This document shows positions 9,852-17,311 of a DNA stretch of 64,000 nt, in pieces. The notes below the pieces were generated by a model. That model did no database searches, was not told the DNA's origin, and saw only the letters and a program-made list of their open reading frames with translations. Numbering within the stretch: the stretch's first letter is position 1; the number at the start of each line of letters is the position of its first letter. The position numbers and the translations under genes are program-made. Source of the DNA: Candidatus Nitrotoga arctica (GTDB lineage: Bacteria; Pseudomonadota; Gammaproteobacteria; Burkholderiales; Gallionellaceae); the NCBI RefSeq assembly GCF_918378365.1, contig NZ_OU912926.1, positions 992,001-1,056,000 of the forward strand. Reading direction: 5' to 3'.

Positions 9852-9871
9852 CTGCCCATGTTTCTGCCCAT
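9852..9871 (+). repeat. Tandem CTGCCCAT repeat near left end of the element
   Basis: CTGCCCATGTTTCTGCCCAT: two copies of CTGCCCAT twelve bases apart. A near-identical block (one mismatch) lies at 22958-22977, just upstream of the integrase gene. Paired repeats close to both attachment sites are what arm-type integrase or excisionase sites look like; that role is inferred. Confidence 0.55.
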
Positions 9872-9952
9872 ATTATTTTTTTAGTAAACGAGAAAAAGAG
9901 GAAGGCACCTTTCTCTCTCATTCATAATTTCACTTCAACAGGAGATTAAGAC

Positions 9953-10426
9953 ATGACCGTTAAATCCATTCCCGAAGGCCATCACAATGTAACGCCTTAC
10001 TTGAGCATAAAGAATGCAGCCAAAGCTATCGAATTTTATAAAGAGGCATTTGGTGCAACTGAGATGTATCGTTTAGAAACACCAAACGGTCTGATCGGGC
10101 ATGCGGATATCAAGATAGGTGATTCACGAATCATGCTGGCTGACCCGTGTGAGGGTGTGGGTACCTTTCGCGCTCCTGACTCTCTGGGCGGTACTTCTGT
10201 TGGCCTACATTTATATGTTGATGATGTAGATGCTCAGTTTGCCCAAGCAGTAAAGGCGGGAGCAAAGGTAATCAATGTAGTGCAGGATCAGTTTTACGGC
10301 GATCGTTCAGGGACTCTTGAAGACCCGTTCGGGCATATGTGGTTTCTTGCTACTCACAAAGAGGATCTTACCTCAGAGGAAATATACAAACGCGCTGAGG
10401 CATTCTTCAAGAAGAATAACGGTTAA
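9953..10426 (+). CDS. VOC-family (glyoxalase/PhnB-like) protein
   Basis: A 157-residue vicinal-oxygen-chelate protein. It has the two beta-alpha-beta-beta-beta modules of the family: NVTPYLSIKNAAKAIEFYKEAFGATE at the start, GHADIKIGDSRIMLAD in the middle and LEDPFGHMWFLATHKED near the end. This matches the PhnB-like subgroup often annotated as a bleomycin-resistance or glyoxalase-like protein. The substrate cannot be told from sequence. Start ATG 9953 has a good AGGAG site. It lies just inside the left end of the element, on the strand opposite the terminase genes, as a cargo gene would. Confidence 0.85.
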   Translation: MTVKSIPEGHHNVTPYLSIKNAAKAIEFYKEAFGATEMYRLETPNGLIGHADIKIGDSRIMLADPCEGVGTFRAPDSLGGTSVGLHLYVDDVDAQFAQAVKAGAKVINVVQDQFYGDRSGTLEDPFGHMWFLATHKEDLTSEEIYKRAEAFFKKNNG

Positions 10427-11811
10427 TAATGCACCCCGCCTAGCTTGATCTGCGACATTTCCATCCTCTCCCTTAAACACCGATATCTCACCGCATCAGC
10501 AGCATGATCAGGCCCGCTTGAATCTACGTCCTCAACGCGTTTTTGATCACGTCCTAGGTAGGGTACGGTCTCCCAGAAGTATTGACACGTTCTGGCTATG
10601 TATAGGCCGGGGACATCAGGCTTACCCGCATCAGCCAACAACCTACGCATAATATTCCAGCCGGTAAGTCGGTCGGCTTTCTTGGCTGCAATGAAACGGA
10701 CGCCGCCACGGTTAAATTCGTCCGCAATACTGCCAGCGCCACTTCCGGACTTACTGAAAATAGCATCATCAGCTACACCCATAGGCTTAACGTTCCATCG
10801 CTTGCACATGGCAATGATTTCCTCAGAGAGGATCGGCACAGTCCAGCCTAGACCCTCGTTTTGTCTATCCCGTTTCGCAGTTGCGAGTTCATCTACAATC
10901 ACCAGCGAATCACGTGAATAATAGCGACCGTCCGGCCCATTGGTTCCGGGGCTTTTGGCAAAGATGTAAGTAGCGCTCGGTGCACTGCTGCCAAAGTCAT
11001 GAGCCAAGAATGTTTCCCACGGCTTGCCATAATGCACGGGTATTTTGTCCCATGGGTCTATGCAGTTGCGGGACTCATCCAACACGCTAGCAAAATATGC
11101 TCCTCTGCTTACCGTCCAGTCTCCATCTATCCAGGCGCGCAATAATTCGGGATCGCTGGGACAAGAAGATTCAAGCTGATTGCGATACTGCTCAATGTCT
11201 ATGAATTGATTGCCGACAAAGGTACTTGGAGCGTAACACCATTGCCGCTTCGATTTGGGTTCAAGGAATGGGCTCCATGGTTTACCAGTAAATACATACC
11301 GTTTGGCAATCCAATGATGACCTGGGCCGCCCGGGTTTGCGGCAAGCACCACGCGAATGGGTACATCTTTGGGGCCACGTAAATTCGATCTGAGAATGTC
11401 GAGTAAATCAGGTGTAGAAAATTGGCCGATTTCATCTGCCATCAGTAGAGTGAAAGAACGCCCTTGATACTTTGAATAGTCGCTATGTGTTTCAAGTTGG
11501 CCGAACTCGATATAAGCACCATTTGGAAACCGCCAGACATGTTCAGCGCCGTTATAGCGCGCCGCCGTGCCATATATCAGACCAAACAGTTCACGAGTTA
11601 ACAGCTCGAAATCGGCTAATCCCTTGTACGTCCGCCGAATATAGAGGATGCGAGCGCGGTCACCATACTGTTCGACGTGCCTAAGCGCCAGTAAAGCCAA
11701 GGCATAAGATTTACCACCTCCACGGCCACCACCAAGAAAGCAATCAACTTCTTCAGGCAGCAGTAACACTTTTTGCTGAAAATTGTTTAAATCAATTGTT
11801 TGGTTTGACAT
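10423..11811 (-). CDS. terL: Phage terminase large subunit
   Basis: Motor and nuclease that packages DNA into procapsids. The N-terminal ATPase has Walker A GGGRGGGKSYALA near residue 27 and Walker B TLLMADEIGQ, with the coupling segment VLAANPGGPGHHW. The C-terminal RNase H-like nuclease shows AHDFGSSAPSATY, MGVADDAIFS and DHAADAVRYR, which carry its acidic residues. At 462 residues it is full length and undamaged. Its start lies 20 bases inside terS. Keeping an intact terminase in an element without capsid genes is unusual. Confidence 0.92.
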   Translation of the reverse strand: MSNQTIDLNNFQQKVLLLPEEVDCFLGGGRGGGKSYALALLALRHVEQYGDRARILYIRRTYKGLADFELLTRELFGLIYGTAARYNGAEHVWRFPNGAYIEFGQLETHSDYSKYQGRSFTLLMADEIGQFSTPDLLDILRSNLRGPKDVPIRVVLAANPGGPGHHWIAKRYVFTGKPWSPFLEPKSKRQWCYAPSTFVGNQFIDIEQYRNQLESSCPSDPELLRAWIDGDWTVSRGAYFASVLDESRNCIDPWDKIPVHYGKPWETFLAHDFGSSAPSATYIFAKSPGTNGPDGRYYSRDSLVIVDELATAKRDRQNEGLGWTVPILSEEIIAMCKRWNVKPMGVADDAIFSKSGSGAGSIADEFNRGGVRFIAAKKADRLTGWNIMRRLLADAGKPDVPGLYIARTCQYFWETVPYLGRDQKRVEDVDSSGPDHAADAVRYRCLRERMEMSQIKLGGVHY

Positions 11812-12196
11812 CTTCGATCACCTTGAAATCCTTCATTGTCATTGCGCCGGGTAGCGTGAAATTAATGCTGACCCGATTATTTGATTCGCCCTGATCACCT
11901 TCTCGGTAGCCGTGACGCGCTTTTAGAAGAAACATTGCGGCTGTTGTGTTCTTGTCAACGGTAGCAGCTGTATAAAGTACGTTATGCAGTGTATGGCGCT
12001 CTTTTTCACGTCCTTGATCAAATGCAGCCTTGAGTTCTACATCTTCATCAAGCCAACGTTTGAATGTGTCTACTGATGTGCCCAGTTGATGAGCAATGCC
12101 GATGATGGCGTGTCCAGTCGCTGATAACTCCCTGATCACTTCTTCCGCCTTTTCTGGTGGCTGTTTAAGTGGTCTGCCTATTGTTTTCTGTGTCAT
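11792..12196 (-). CDS. terS: Phage terminase small subunit (DNA-recognition)
   Basis: A 134-residue protein with an N-terminal helix-turn-helix (GHAIIGIAHQLGTSVDTFKRWL, in two helices) followed by a helical region ending in AAMFLLKARHGYREGD, a pattern common in small terminase subunits. Small subunits choose the packaging site, so in a satellite this gene would direct a helper's packaging to the satellite genome. It overlaps terL by 20 bases, consistent with a terS-terL pair. Assignment rests on motif and position. Confidence 0.8.
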   Translation of the reverse strand: MTQKTIGRPLKQPPEKAEEVIRELSATGHAIIGIAHQLGTSVDTFKRWLDEDVELKAAFDQGREKERHTLHNVLYTAATVDKNTTAAMFLLKARHGYREGDQGESNNRVSINFTLPGAMTMKDFKVIEDVKPNN

Positions 12197-12293
12197 ATTT
12201 TGTTCCGGTGTTATTTAAGGCCTATTTAACGGGTTTTGATGAACTGGATAGGGGTAAGCCTCAACTGAACAAAACAAACCCCTCCCATATCAA

Positions 12294-12965
12294 CTAAAGA
12301 GCACTTGCTGGTGAAACTATTCGGCTTGAAACTTCTTGCTGACGAGCAACGGTAAGCCGCCGTACCGGATCTGCCGATCTACCAGAGCCAGCCGCTGACC
12401 AAATCATCTCTGCGTACGACCGATTTGATATGCAAGTCGCGATTGCCGATAGTGAGATCGCCTGTCCTGGTATTTCAATGCCATCGAGTGCTAGATCAAC
12501 GCTATCGACAAAACCTGCTTCACTGCTGCGGCCCTGACCTACCCTCCAGCACTGATAAATAAGTGCTAGATTCTTGTCACTTCGCGCGTTTTCCAGCATG
12601 AGCCCCAATAAGGGCAAAGAAGAACTGGCCAGCTCTGCAGCATGATAAATCCGGATTTGTGCATCTTTTGCATCATCTTCATCGAACTTTTGCAGGCTTA
12701 AAAGAAGTGGTCGATTCTCCCAAAACCGCTGATGCGCACTTGAAGTATCTGCCATCGTCATAATTGTTTTAAGCTCGGCTGTTATTGCCGGCAATGCCTT
12801 TTCGCGTGCGGCTTTCACAGTTGAAAGTACCCAATCCCGACTTCTGGATTTATCCTTCTCTGCTGTTTCTATTACTGCATTGAGTGCTGCTACAGCCTGA
12901 TCCATCTTTCTAACGCAGGCATTCGATATTTCTAGGTTCTTTTGCAGTTGTGCTTGGGATAACAT
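12294..12965 (-). CDS. Unknown helical protein in the satellite replication/packaging operon
   Basis: I do not recognise this 223-residue protein. It looks mostly alpha-helical, with a Lys/Glu-rich N-terminal half (MLSQAQLQKNLEISNACVRK) and a hydrophobic middle (LASSSLPLLGLMLENAR). There is no signal peptide, membrane segment, cysteine pair or nucleotide-binding motif. It starts at ATG 12965 behind AAAGG, two bases after the stop of the 36-residue ORF, and ends about 100 bases before terS. It is therefore probably co-transcribed with both. Codon use looks like that of its phage neighbours. Confidence 0.7.
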   Translation of the reverse strand: MLSQAQLQKNLEISNACVRKMDQAVAALNAVIETAEKDKSRSRDWVLSTVKAAREKALPAITAELKTIMTMADTSSAHQRFWENRPLLLSLQKFDEDDAKDAQIRIYHAAELASSSLPLLGLMLENARSDKNLALIYQCWRVGQGRSSEAGFVDSVDLALDGIEIPGQAISLSAIATCISNRSYAEMIWSAAGSGRSADPVRRLTVARQQEVSSRIVSPASAL

Positions 12966-12967
12966 TT

Positions 12968-13078
12968 TTAATACCTTTCATTAATTTTAATCGCCTGGGT
13001 GTTAAAACTTTCCGTTGGCGTAAGCGGCAAGTCGGTTTCTGTTTTGCTTCGATAATTAACGTTCAGGAAGTCAGTCAT
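12968..13078 (-). CDS. Small ORF (36 residues) after the helicase gene
   Basis: The ORF reads MTDFLNVNYRSKTETDLP and continues to a stop at 12968. Its ATG at 13078 lies five bases behind a near-perfect AGGAGG, and it overlaps the end of the helicase gene by eight bases, so it is probably translated by coupling. No known family. The strong ribosome-binding site is the main evidence; there is no sign of function. Confidence 0.45.
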   Translation of the reverse strand: MTDFLNVNYRSKTETDLPLTPTESFNTQAIKINERY

Positions 13079-14456
13079 TAAAACCTCCTGGATAGGCATT
13101 GCCATGTAGGGTGGAGCTTCTTGCTGATTGTTGACGGGGATGGGGGCCGGTGTATTTTGTAAATTGCATTGTCGGGCCGTCGAGTGCGAGCAATACGTCA
13201 CCAAGCGGGCCATTCCGGTTTTTGCGAACAATCAATTCAGCCAGTCCGATCCATGCCTGGGTAGGATTGCTCAGGTCTTCACGGTGTAGCATCGCTACAA
13301 TGTCAGCATCCTGTTCAATTTCTCCAGAATCGCGTAGGTCTGAAAGTTGTGGGCGTTTGTCTTGCCGGGTTTCGGTTGCGCGGTTCAACTGTGCCAAGGC
13401 AATAATGGGCACGTTTAATTCTTTGGCGAGAGCCTTGAGTCCACGGCTCAAACTCCCGATCTCTTGAGTGCGGTTCTGACCCTCGCCCCGCATCAACCCT
13501 AGGTAATCCACCACGACTAGCTTGAGACCATGCTGGCGCTTGATCTTTCGCGCAGCAGCGCGAACATATGGGACACCAATGGCCGGGCGATCGATCAATA
13601 GTAGGCGGTGGCCGTCTGTGGATGCATGGCAGGCGCTAATTCGGCTCCACTGGCTCCCTTCAAGCTGACCGGTACGCATGGCTGTTACGGACACCCCTGA
13701 TCGCAATGCAATCAAGCGCTGCGTGAGTTCACGGCGCTGCATTTCGAGGGAAAAGAAGGCAACTGTGCCGCCATGCTCGGCTACATGATTGGCTACATTG
13801 AGTGCGATGGCTGTTTTTCCAACGGATGGCCGCGCTGCTAAGATTACAAGTTGCCCTGGTTCAAGTCCGCCGGTGACAGCATCAAAATCTTCTACGCCTG
13901 TAAGTAGCCCAGAGGGGCGAGTGCCGGTCGCGCGGTCATCTATGTCCTGGATTGCGTCGGCCATGGCATCAAACAGCATGGTGGGCTCATCAGTACCAAC
14001 GTCAAGTAACTGCACCATGGCTGCATCGGCTTGATTAATAATTGCTGCAACGTTTGCACCAGGAGCTGTGCAACTCGCTTGAATTTCTAGCGCCAAGGCA
14101 AGCAAACTTCTCTGCAAAGAACGCTCGCGTACTGTCATCGCGTAAAACTTAATATTTGCGGTGCTGGGGACGTTTTGCGCTAAGCTGCCTAGGTAGGCCA
14201 GTCCGCCTATGCGTTCGAGGCTGCCAGATGCATCCAGCGCCTCCGCAATGGTTATCACATCGATAGGAGAGCCAGCATTTGAAAGCTTACGTGCAGATGT
14301 GAAAATCAGCTGGTGTTCTTGGCGATAGAAATCAGATTCAACAATTAACCCTTCAAGACGATCTAAAGCCGTACCGCCTTCAAGAAGGATTGCTCCAATT
14401 ACCGATTGTTCTGCATCGATCGAATGCGGCGGTAGGATGTTGGCATCTACGTTCAT
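13071..14456 (-). CDS. DnaB-type replicative helicase of the satellite
   Basis: Hexameric 5'-3' DNA helicase for replication of the element. The N-terminal domain begins PPHSIDAEQSVIGAILLE as in DnaB. The RecA-like C-terminal domain has Walker A ARPSVGKTAIAL near residue 211, SLEMQRRELTQRLIA, Walker B LVVVDYLGLM, ALAQLNRATETR and the arginine-finger region LRDSGEIEQDADIV. At 461 residues it is full length. Its ATG overlaps the stop of the HTH replication gene as ATGA, the order seen for initiator plus helicase loader or helicase in phages. It is not the host dnaB. Confidence 0.93.
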   Translation of the reverse strand: MNVDANILPPHSIDAEQSVIGAILLEGGTALDRLEGLIVESDFYRQEHQLIFTSARKLSNAGSPIDVITIAEALDASGSLERIGGLAYLGSLAQNVPSTANIKFYAMTVRERSLQRSLLALALEIQASCTAPGANVAAIINQADAAMVQLLDVGTDEPTMLFDAMADAIQDIDDRATGTRPSGLLTGVEDFDAVTGGLEPGQLVILAARPSVGKTAIALNVANHVAEHGGTVAFFSLEMQRRELTQRLIALRSGVSVTAMRTGQLEGSQWSRISACHASTDGHRLLLIDRPAIGVPYVRAAARKIKRQHGLKLVVVDYLGLMRGEGQNRTQEIGSLSRGLKALAKELNVPIIALAQLNRATETRQDKRPQLSDLRDSGEIEQDADIVAMLHREDLSNPTQAWIGLAELIVRKNRNGPLGDVLLALDGPTMQFTKYTGPHPRQQSARSSTLHGNAYPGGFND

Positions 14457-15187
14457 GCTGCCACCCTCCGCGCTTGTTCACCTGCTGTTGTCCACTGAGC
14501 AGCTTCGCCTGGTTTCATGAACCAAAGTTTTTTCCAATTACCCCGAACGCTATTTCGGAAAGTTTTTCTCCAGTCTTTGTAAGTTTTCTGAGTTGGCAAA
14601 TAATCAGCTTTAAATTCTTGCCAACAAGCAGCAATCATTTCGACTTCTAAGCCAACTGTTTTTGCATACTCAAAAATCGGATCACTTTCAGGAATGGCTT
14701 GCTCAGAATTTTCCTTGCAAGCTTCCAAGAATTGTTTCAACGTAATGTCAGTTTTTTTACTACGAGAAATCTTCTTGGTGGTTCTATGATGGTTCTTGGT
14801 GGTTAGGGTGTCATGGGTGCTAGGGGTCTCGCGCACCGGTGCTAGGGGTAAACGCGCATCCATGCTAGGGGTAGCACTGACGCTAGGGGTAGCATCCATG
14901 CTAGGGGTAGCAAGGTTTTTTAAGTTCAATTTGTATTGTCGTGATTGCCCAGGATTTCCTCCACTATGATTACCAATAACTTCCAAATATCCATCCTTTA
15001 TAAATCCGTGAATAATCCTTCTGGCTTGAGATTCGCTAACATTAATCTTTTTTGCAATTGCATTAATTGATGGATGTAGGCTACTCCCTTGGTCATTGCA
15101 CCAATCGGCAAGGGCAAGTAAGGCTAGTTTTTCACTGCCGCCCTTTAAGTAATTTTCCCAAACCATCGACATAACGCGAATAGACAT
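14453..15187 (-). CDS. Phage replication initiator-like protein with winged helix
   Basis: A 244-residue protein. Residues about 5-75 form a winged-helix domain of the HTH_36 type (LALLALADWCNDQGSSLHPSINAIAKKI then SESQARRIIHGFIKDGYLEV). A repetitive linker with ATPSMD/ATPSVS units is followed by a C-terminal helical domain with WRKTFRNSVRGNWKKLW, as in phage O-type initiators. The repetitive linker is encoded by five copies of a nine-base DNA motif, which is the position an origin takes inside lambda O. It is coupled to the DnaB-like gene. The role is inferred from architecture. Confidence 0.75.
   Translation of the reverse strand: MSIRVMSMVWENYLKGGSEKLALLALADWCNDQGSSLHPSINAIAKKINVSESQARRIIHGFIKDGYLEVIGNHSGGNPGQSRQYKLNLKNLATPSMDATPSVSATPSMDARLPLAPVRETPSTHDTLTTKNHHRTTKKISRSKKTDITLKQFLEACKENSEQAIPESDPIFEYAKTVGLEVEMIAACWQEFKADYLPTQKTYKDWRKTFRNSVRGNWKKLWFMKPGEAAQWTTAGEQARRVAA
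14772..14908. repeat. Iteron-like repeats inside the initiator gene (candidate origin)
   Basis: Five copies of GCTAGGGGT on plus begin at 14819, 14841, 14864, 14882 and 14900 (spacings 22, 23, 18, 18). To the left are two copies of TTCTTGGTGGTT at 14772 and 14793 and an AT-rich stretch around 14745-14775. Iterons next to an AT-rich segment inside an initiator gene are the layout of lambda-type origins. Origin function is inferred; the repeats may partly reflect the repetitive protein linker. Confidence 0.5.
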
Positions 15188-15189
15188 CT

Positions 15190-15396
15190 TTATACCCCCG
15201 CGATTCGCGCCGCTTGGCGTATTGCCGCGTCATATTCTGCAGGCGTACGCGCCGATGCGGTCAGAGACGCTTTAAGTGACTCATAACTGCCGTAATTTCC
15301 TGGCACTCTGCTGCGTTGTAGTGCGTGGGGGTTATGATTTGGATGGGTTCGTGAATCACTTTTCACTCGCTGAGAAATGATAGGTTTTGGGGTCAT
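15190..15396 (-). CDS. Small unknown protein upstream of the initiator gene
   Basis: A basic 68-residue protein (MTPKPIISQRVKSDSRTH onward) ending in ARTPAEYDAAIRQAARIAGV, a helical tail seen in many small phage proteins. No family recognised. ATG 15396 overlaps the AlpA-like stop by four bases, and the stop lies two bases before the initiator start. The tight packing argues that it is translated. A GGGGG run lies just ahead of the start. Confidence 0.6.
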   Translation of the reverse strand: MTPKPIISQRVKSDSRTHPNHNPHALQRSRVPGNYGSYESLKASLTASARTPAEYDAAIRQAARIAGV

Positions 15397-15608
15397 GCAA
15401 CCCCCTTACGGCTAAGCTGAATTTGAGTGGTCAGCCATTGGGATATTTCAGATTCGATCCATCCAACTGCACGAGGCCCGAGTGAAATGTTTTTAGGAAA
15501 TGTCCCTTCGGACATGCGTTGATAGATTGTGCTGCGAGATAAGCCAGTGCGGGCTTCGACTTGCTTACGACGGATTATTGCCAGTGCTTCCCGGATTTGC
15601 TGCGCCAT
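15393..15608 (-). CDS. AlpA-family transcriptional regulator
   Basis: A 71-residue MerR-like helix-turn-helix protein. IIRRKQVEARTGLSRSTIYQRM is the recognition unit, then GTFPKNISLGPRAVGWIESEISQWL, the classic AlpA/excisionase-like signature. In P4-type satellites such proteins activate excision or early genes. Start ATG 15608 has an AAGGAG site. Three palindromes lie just upstream and may be its operators or those of the unseen repressor. First gene of the run toward the terminase. Confidence 0.9.
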   Translation of the reverse strand: MAQQIREALAIIRRKQVEARTGLSRSTIYQRMSEGTFPKNISLGPRAVGWIESEISQWLTTQIQLSRKGVA

Positions 15609-15629
15609 GATGGCTCCTTGATGAATGAC

Positions 15630-15729
15630 TCCGGCACATACCGGAATTCATGGAGCAATCTTAGGGAAGCGTGTGGACTCGCATAATGGAGGAAAGCAGT
15701 TTTCCTCCGGGGGAAAGTGGGTTTCCCAC
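15630..15729. promoter_or_regulatory. Cluster of palindromes upstream of the AlpA-like gene
   Basis: Three inverted repeats sit within 100 bases: TCCGG/CCGGA (15630-15645), GGAGGAAA/TTTCCTCC (15688-15708) and GTGGG-TTT-CCCAC (15717-15729). They lie between the AlpA-like start and the stop of the next minus-strand gene. They look like operator sites controlling the replication/packaging operon. No clean -35/-10 pair was found. Confidence 0.4.
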
Positions 15730-15737
15730 TGTTGACC

Positions 15738-16466
15738 TTATTCTCGGATTCTTGGAGTAAAGTTTTTGAGAGCTTCAAGGGTATGCTCAGAAAGCGCGGG
15801 GGGCCTAAGGGGCACTAGAGGGGCACCCATTATCTTCAGTGATGCGTCGGAAAGGATTGGTAGACTATTTCGAGGAGGCTTAAGTTGCGAAGCTCTGTTC
15901 TGCAGGCTGTGAGCAAGGGATGCAAGCTCGCGGTCATCTAACCATTTGGAAAGATCGTTCCGGATGCCGTTTTCCTCGGCATCTCTTAACTGGATTAAAT
16001 GCGATGCCCAAAGGTGCGCGACGGCGCGGTACTTCATCCAGTTGCTTCGTACAGTATCGCGGCCAGCTTTATAGTCTTTGCCACGCCCGTCCTTGAACCC
16101 CTTCGCCACTCCCTTCTTAGGTGTATCGTACATAGTGCTAACTACGTGGCAGGCTTTATCAAGTCCACCGTCCTTAACATTGCTTGCTGCCATTTCAAGC
16201 AGAATGAGAAGCACGTCCCCGGCCATACAGCCTCCTGCCACAGCATTTTCTATATCTTGACCTACTCCAATTTCGGCTGCCTCCACTAGGCGGCGTAATG
16301 TATCTTTACAAATCTCGTATTCGGTATCAATGGCCATCTTGGCAAGTAGGAAAGCACCCAAGCGCTCCCGCTTGTTTTCATCGTCTGGATGTACCATGTA
16401 AGGCCACAATAGTACTTGGGCTATGTCTCCATTCATACCGGTAATATCCACACAGTCGCTTGTCAT
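15738..16466 (-). CDS. Unknown satellite protein, 242 residues
   Basis: Not recognised. A soluble, mixed protein with GRGKDYKAGRDTVRSNWMKYRAVAHLWASHL in the middle (given here in outline), helical flanks and a proline-rich C-terminal part (APLVPLRPPALSEHT). The frame can start at TTG 16481. The ATG at 16466 is preferred because AAGAGG lies six bases before it. It sits alone between the palindrome cluster and a repeat-containing gap. Proteins of this kind occur between alpA and the immunity region in P4-like elements, but no function can be claimed. Confidence 0.6.
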   Translation of the reverse strand: MTSDCVDITGMNGDIAQVLLWPYMVHPDDENKRERLGAFLLAKMAIDTEYEICKDTLRRLVEAAEIGVGQDIENAVAGGCMAGDVLLILLEMAASNVKDGGLDKACHVVSTMYDTPKKGVAKGFKDGRGKDYKAGRDTVRSNWMKYRAVAHLWASHLIQLRDAEENGIRNDLSKWLDDRELASLAHSLQNRASQLKPPRNSLPILSDASLKIMGAPLVPLRPPALSEHTLEALKNFTPRIRE

Positions 16467-16570
16467 GCGCATCCTCTTCAAACACTCTTCAAAAAAAGAA
16501 GCACCAGACAGGCAGGATAGTCTGGTGCAAAACTTGATTAATGATACCTCGCCAGTCTCCTAGCGGGCGT

Positions 16571-16640
16571 GTCCCACACTGAGGTTCTCGAGTATTCCCA
16601 AGCTGGCGGTCTGAAAATGTCCCAAAGTGGTGTTCTCGAG
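16571..16640. repeat. Two copies of a ~20-bp dispersed repeat (left cluster)
   Basis: Copies at 16571-16592 and 16619-16640 share GTCCCA, then three to five variable bases, then GTTCTCGAG. The second belongs to a 28-base block (16607-16634) that recurs at 21590-21617 with two mismatches. Related copies lie at 19883-19910 (minus), 21638-21658 and 21676-21697. Together they enclose the cargo segment. Confidence 0.65.
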
Positions 16641-16650
16641 AATTGATGAA

Positions 16651-17013
16651 CTATCTATTTTCTTTTGCGTGGTTCTTTAGAAACGCTTCGCTTCTTTCAT
16701 TGATCCATTCAATCTCTTTGTCTGATTCGGCCTCCAATAAAGTGGCAGCGGTGATTGCGAATCGCATTAAAGCGCCCGTTTCGAAAGCACTTAACATGGG
16801 TTGAGGATTATCATCATCTCGGCAAAGATTGCTAACCTCAATCAGCTGAAGACATACCAGAATGCCGCTAGCAATATCTTTGGTTACTCCAGCAAAGTCA
16901 GCGAAGGGAAACCGTTTTACTTCTTCGCGAAACCAGATAAAGGGCTGATGATAGCCGGAGCTGGGTCGAAATTCAGGTGTGGAGGTGGTTGTGGATGTGT
17001 CTGTGGTTTTCAT
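16651..17013 (-). CDS. Unknown small protein under the structured leader
   Basis: A 120-residue protein beginning with a Thr/Ser-rich tail, followed by FRPSSGYHQPFIWFREEVKRFPFADFAG and a helical C-terminal half with two cysteines. No family recognised. Start ATG 17013 lies behind AAGGAG. It is placed immediately downstream of a long structured leader (17020-17260), as are the Icd/Kil-like genes of P1 and P4, so it may be a growth inhibitor under RNA control. That suggestion rests on position alone. Confidence 0.6.
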   Translation of the reverse strand: MKTTDTSTTTSTPEFRPSSGYHQPFIWFREEVKRFPFADFAGVTKDIASGILVCLQLIEVSNLCRDDDNPQPMLSAFETGALMRFAITAATLLEAESDKEIEWINERSEAFLKNHAKENR

Positions 17014-17019
17014 TTGATT

Positions 17020-17260
17020 CTCCTTAGTAGCGGTTTATGTTTCCGCTCCCCGCTGCTAAACGAAGGAGGGCGGAACCGTGCGGGTTAGCAGACCGGACTA
17101 AGGTACCGGCATGGCTTGCGCCATCCCACACGGGCCGCCCATAAAGGGTTTGCCATGCTGCGGACGAAAAAAAACCACCTAGGGTGGCGGTTGTCCGCCT
17201 TAGTACCGGGCTGCTAAACCCGTATCGCTGATTTCAGCGACAGCGCAGGATATGCTTAAA
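17020..17260 (-). ncRNA. Structured leader resembling P1/P4 C4-type antisense immunity RNA
   Basis: An inverted repeat joins 17082-17109 to 17195-17221 (GGGTTAGCAG / CTGCTAAACCC arms with GGTACC nearby). Inside it are a CCACC-CTA-GGTGG hairpin with T8 on the minus strand and the block TTTATGGGCGGCCCGTGTG. The short repeat GTTTAGCAG recurs before the gene start. From memory this layout resembles the leader regions upstream of Icd-like genes in enterobacterial prophages, where a C4-type RNA causes premature termination. No covariance search was possible. Confidence 0.4.
17167..17187 (-). terminator. Intrinsic terminator inside the satellite leader
   Basis: On the minus strand CCACC-CTA-GGTGG is followed by eight T. 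It lies within the leader of the 120-residue gene, before its start, so it would act as an attenuator rather than a gene-end terminator. Confidence 0.6.
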
Positions 17261-17311
17261 AAGAGGGCGGTGTCAAGAAAAACCATTTGTGGGTAGACCA
17301 ATCCTTTATTC

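Noticed and set aside
15575..15778. 67-codon minus-strand frame over the palindromes upstream of the AlpA-like gene
   Set aside because: It overlaps both neighbours and the operator-like palindromes, and has no ribosome-binding site.
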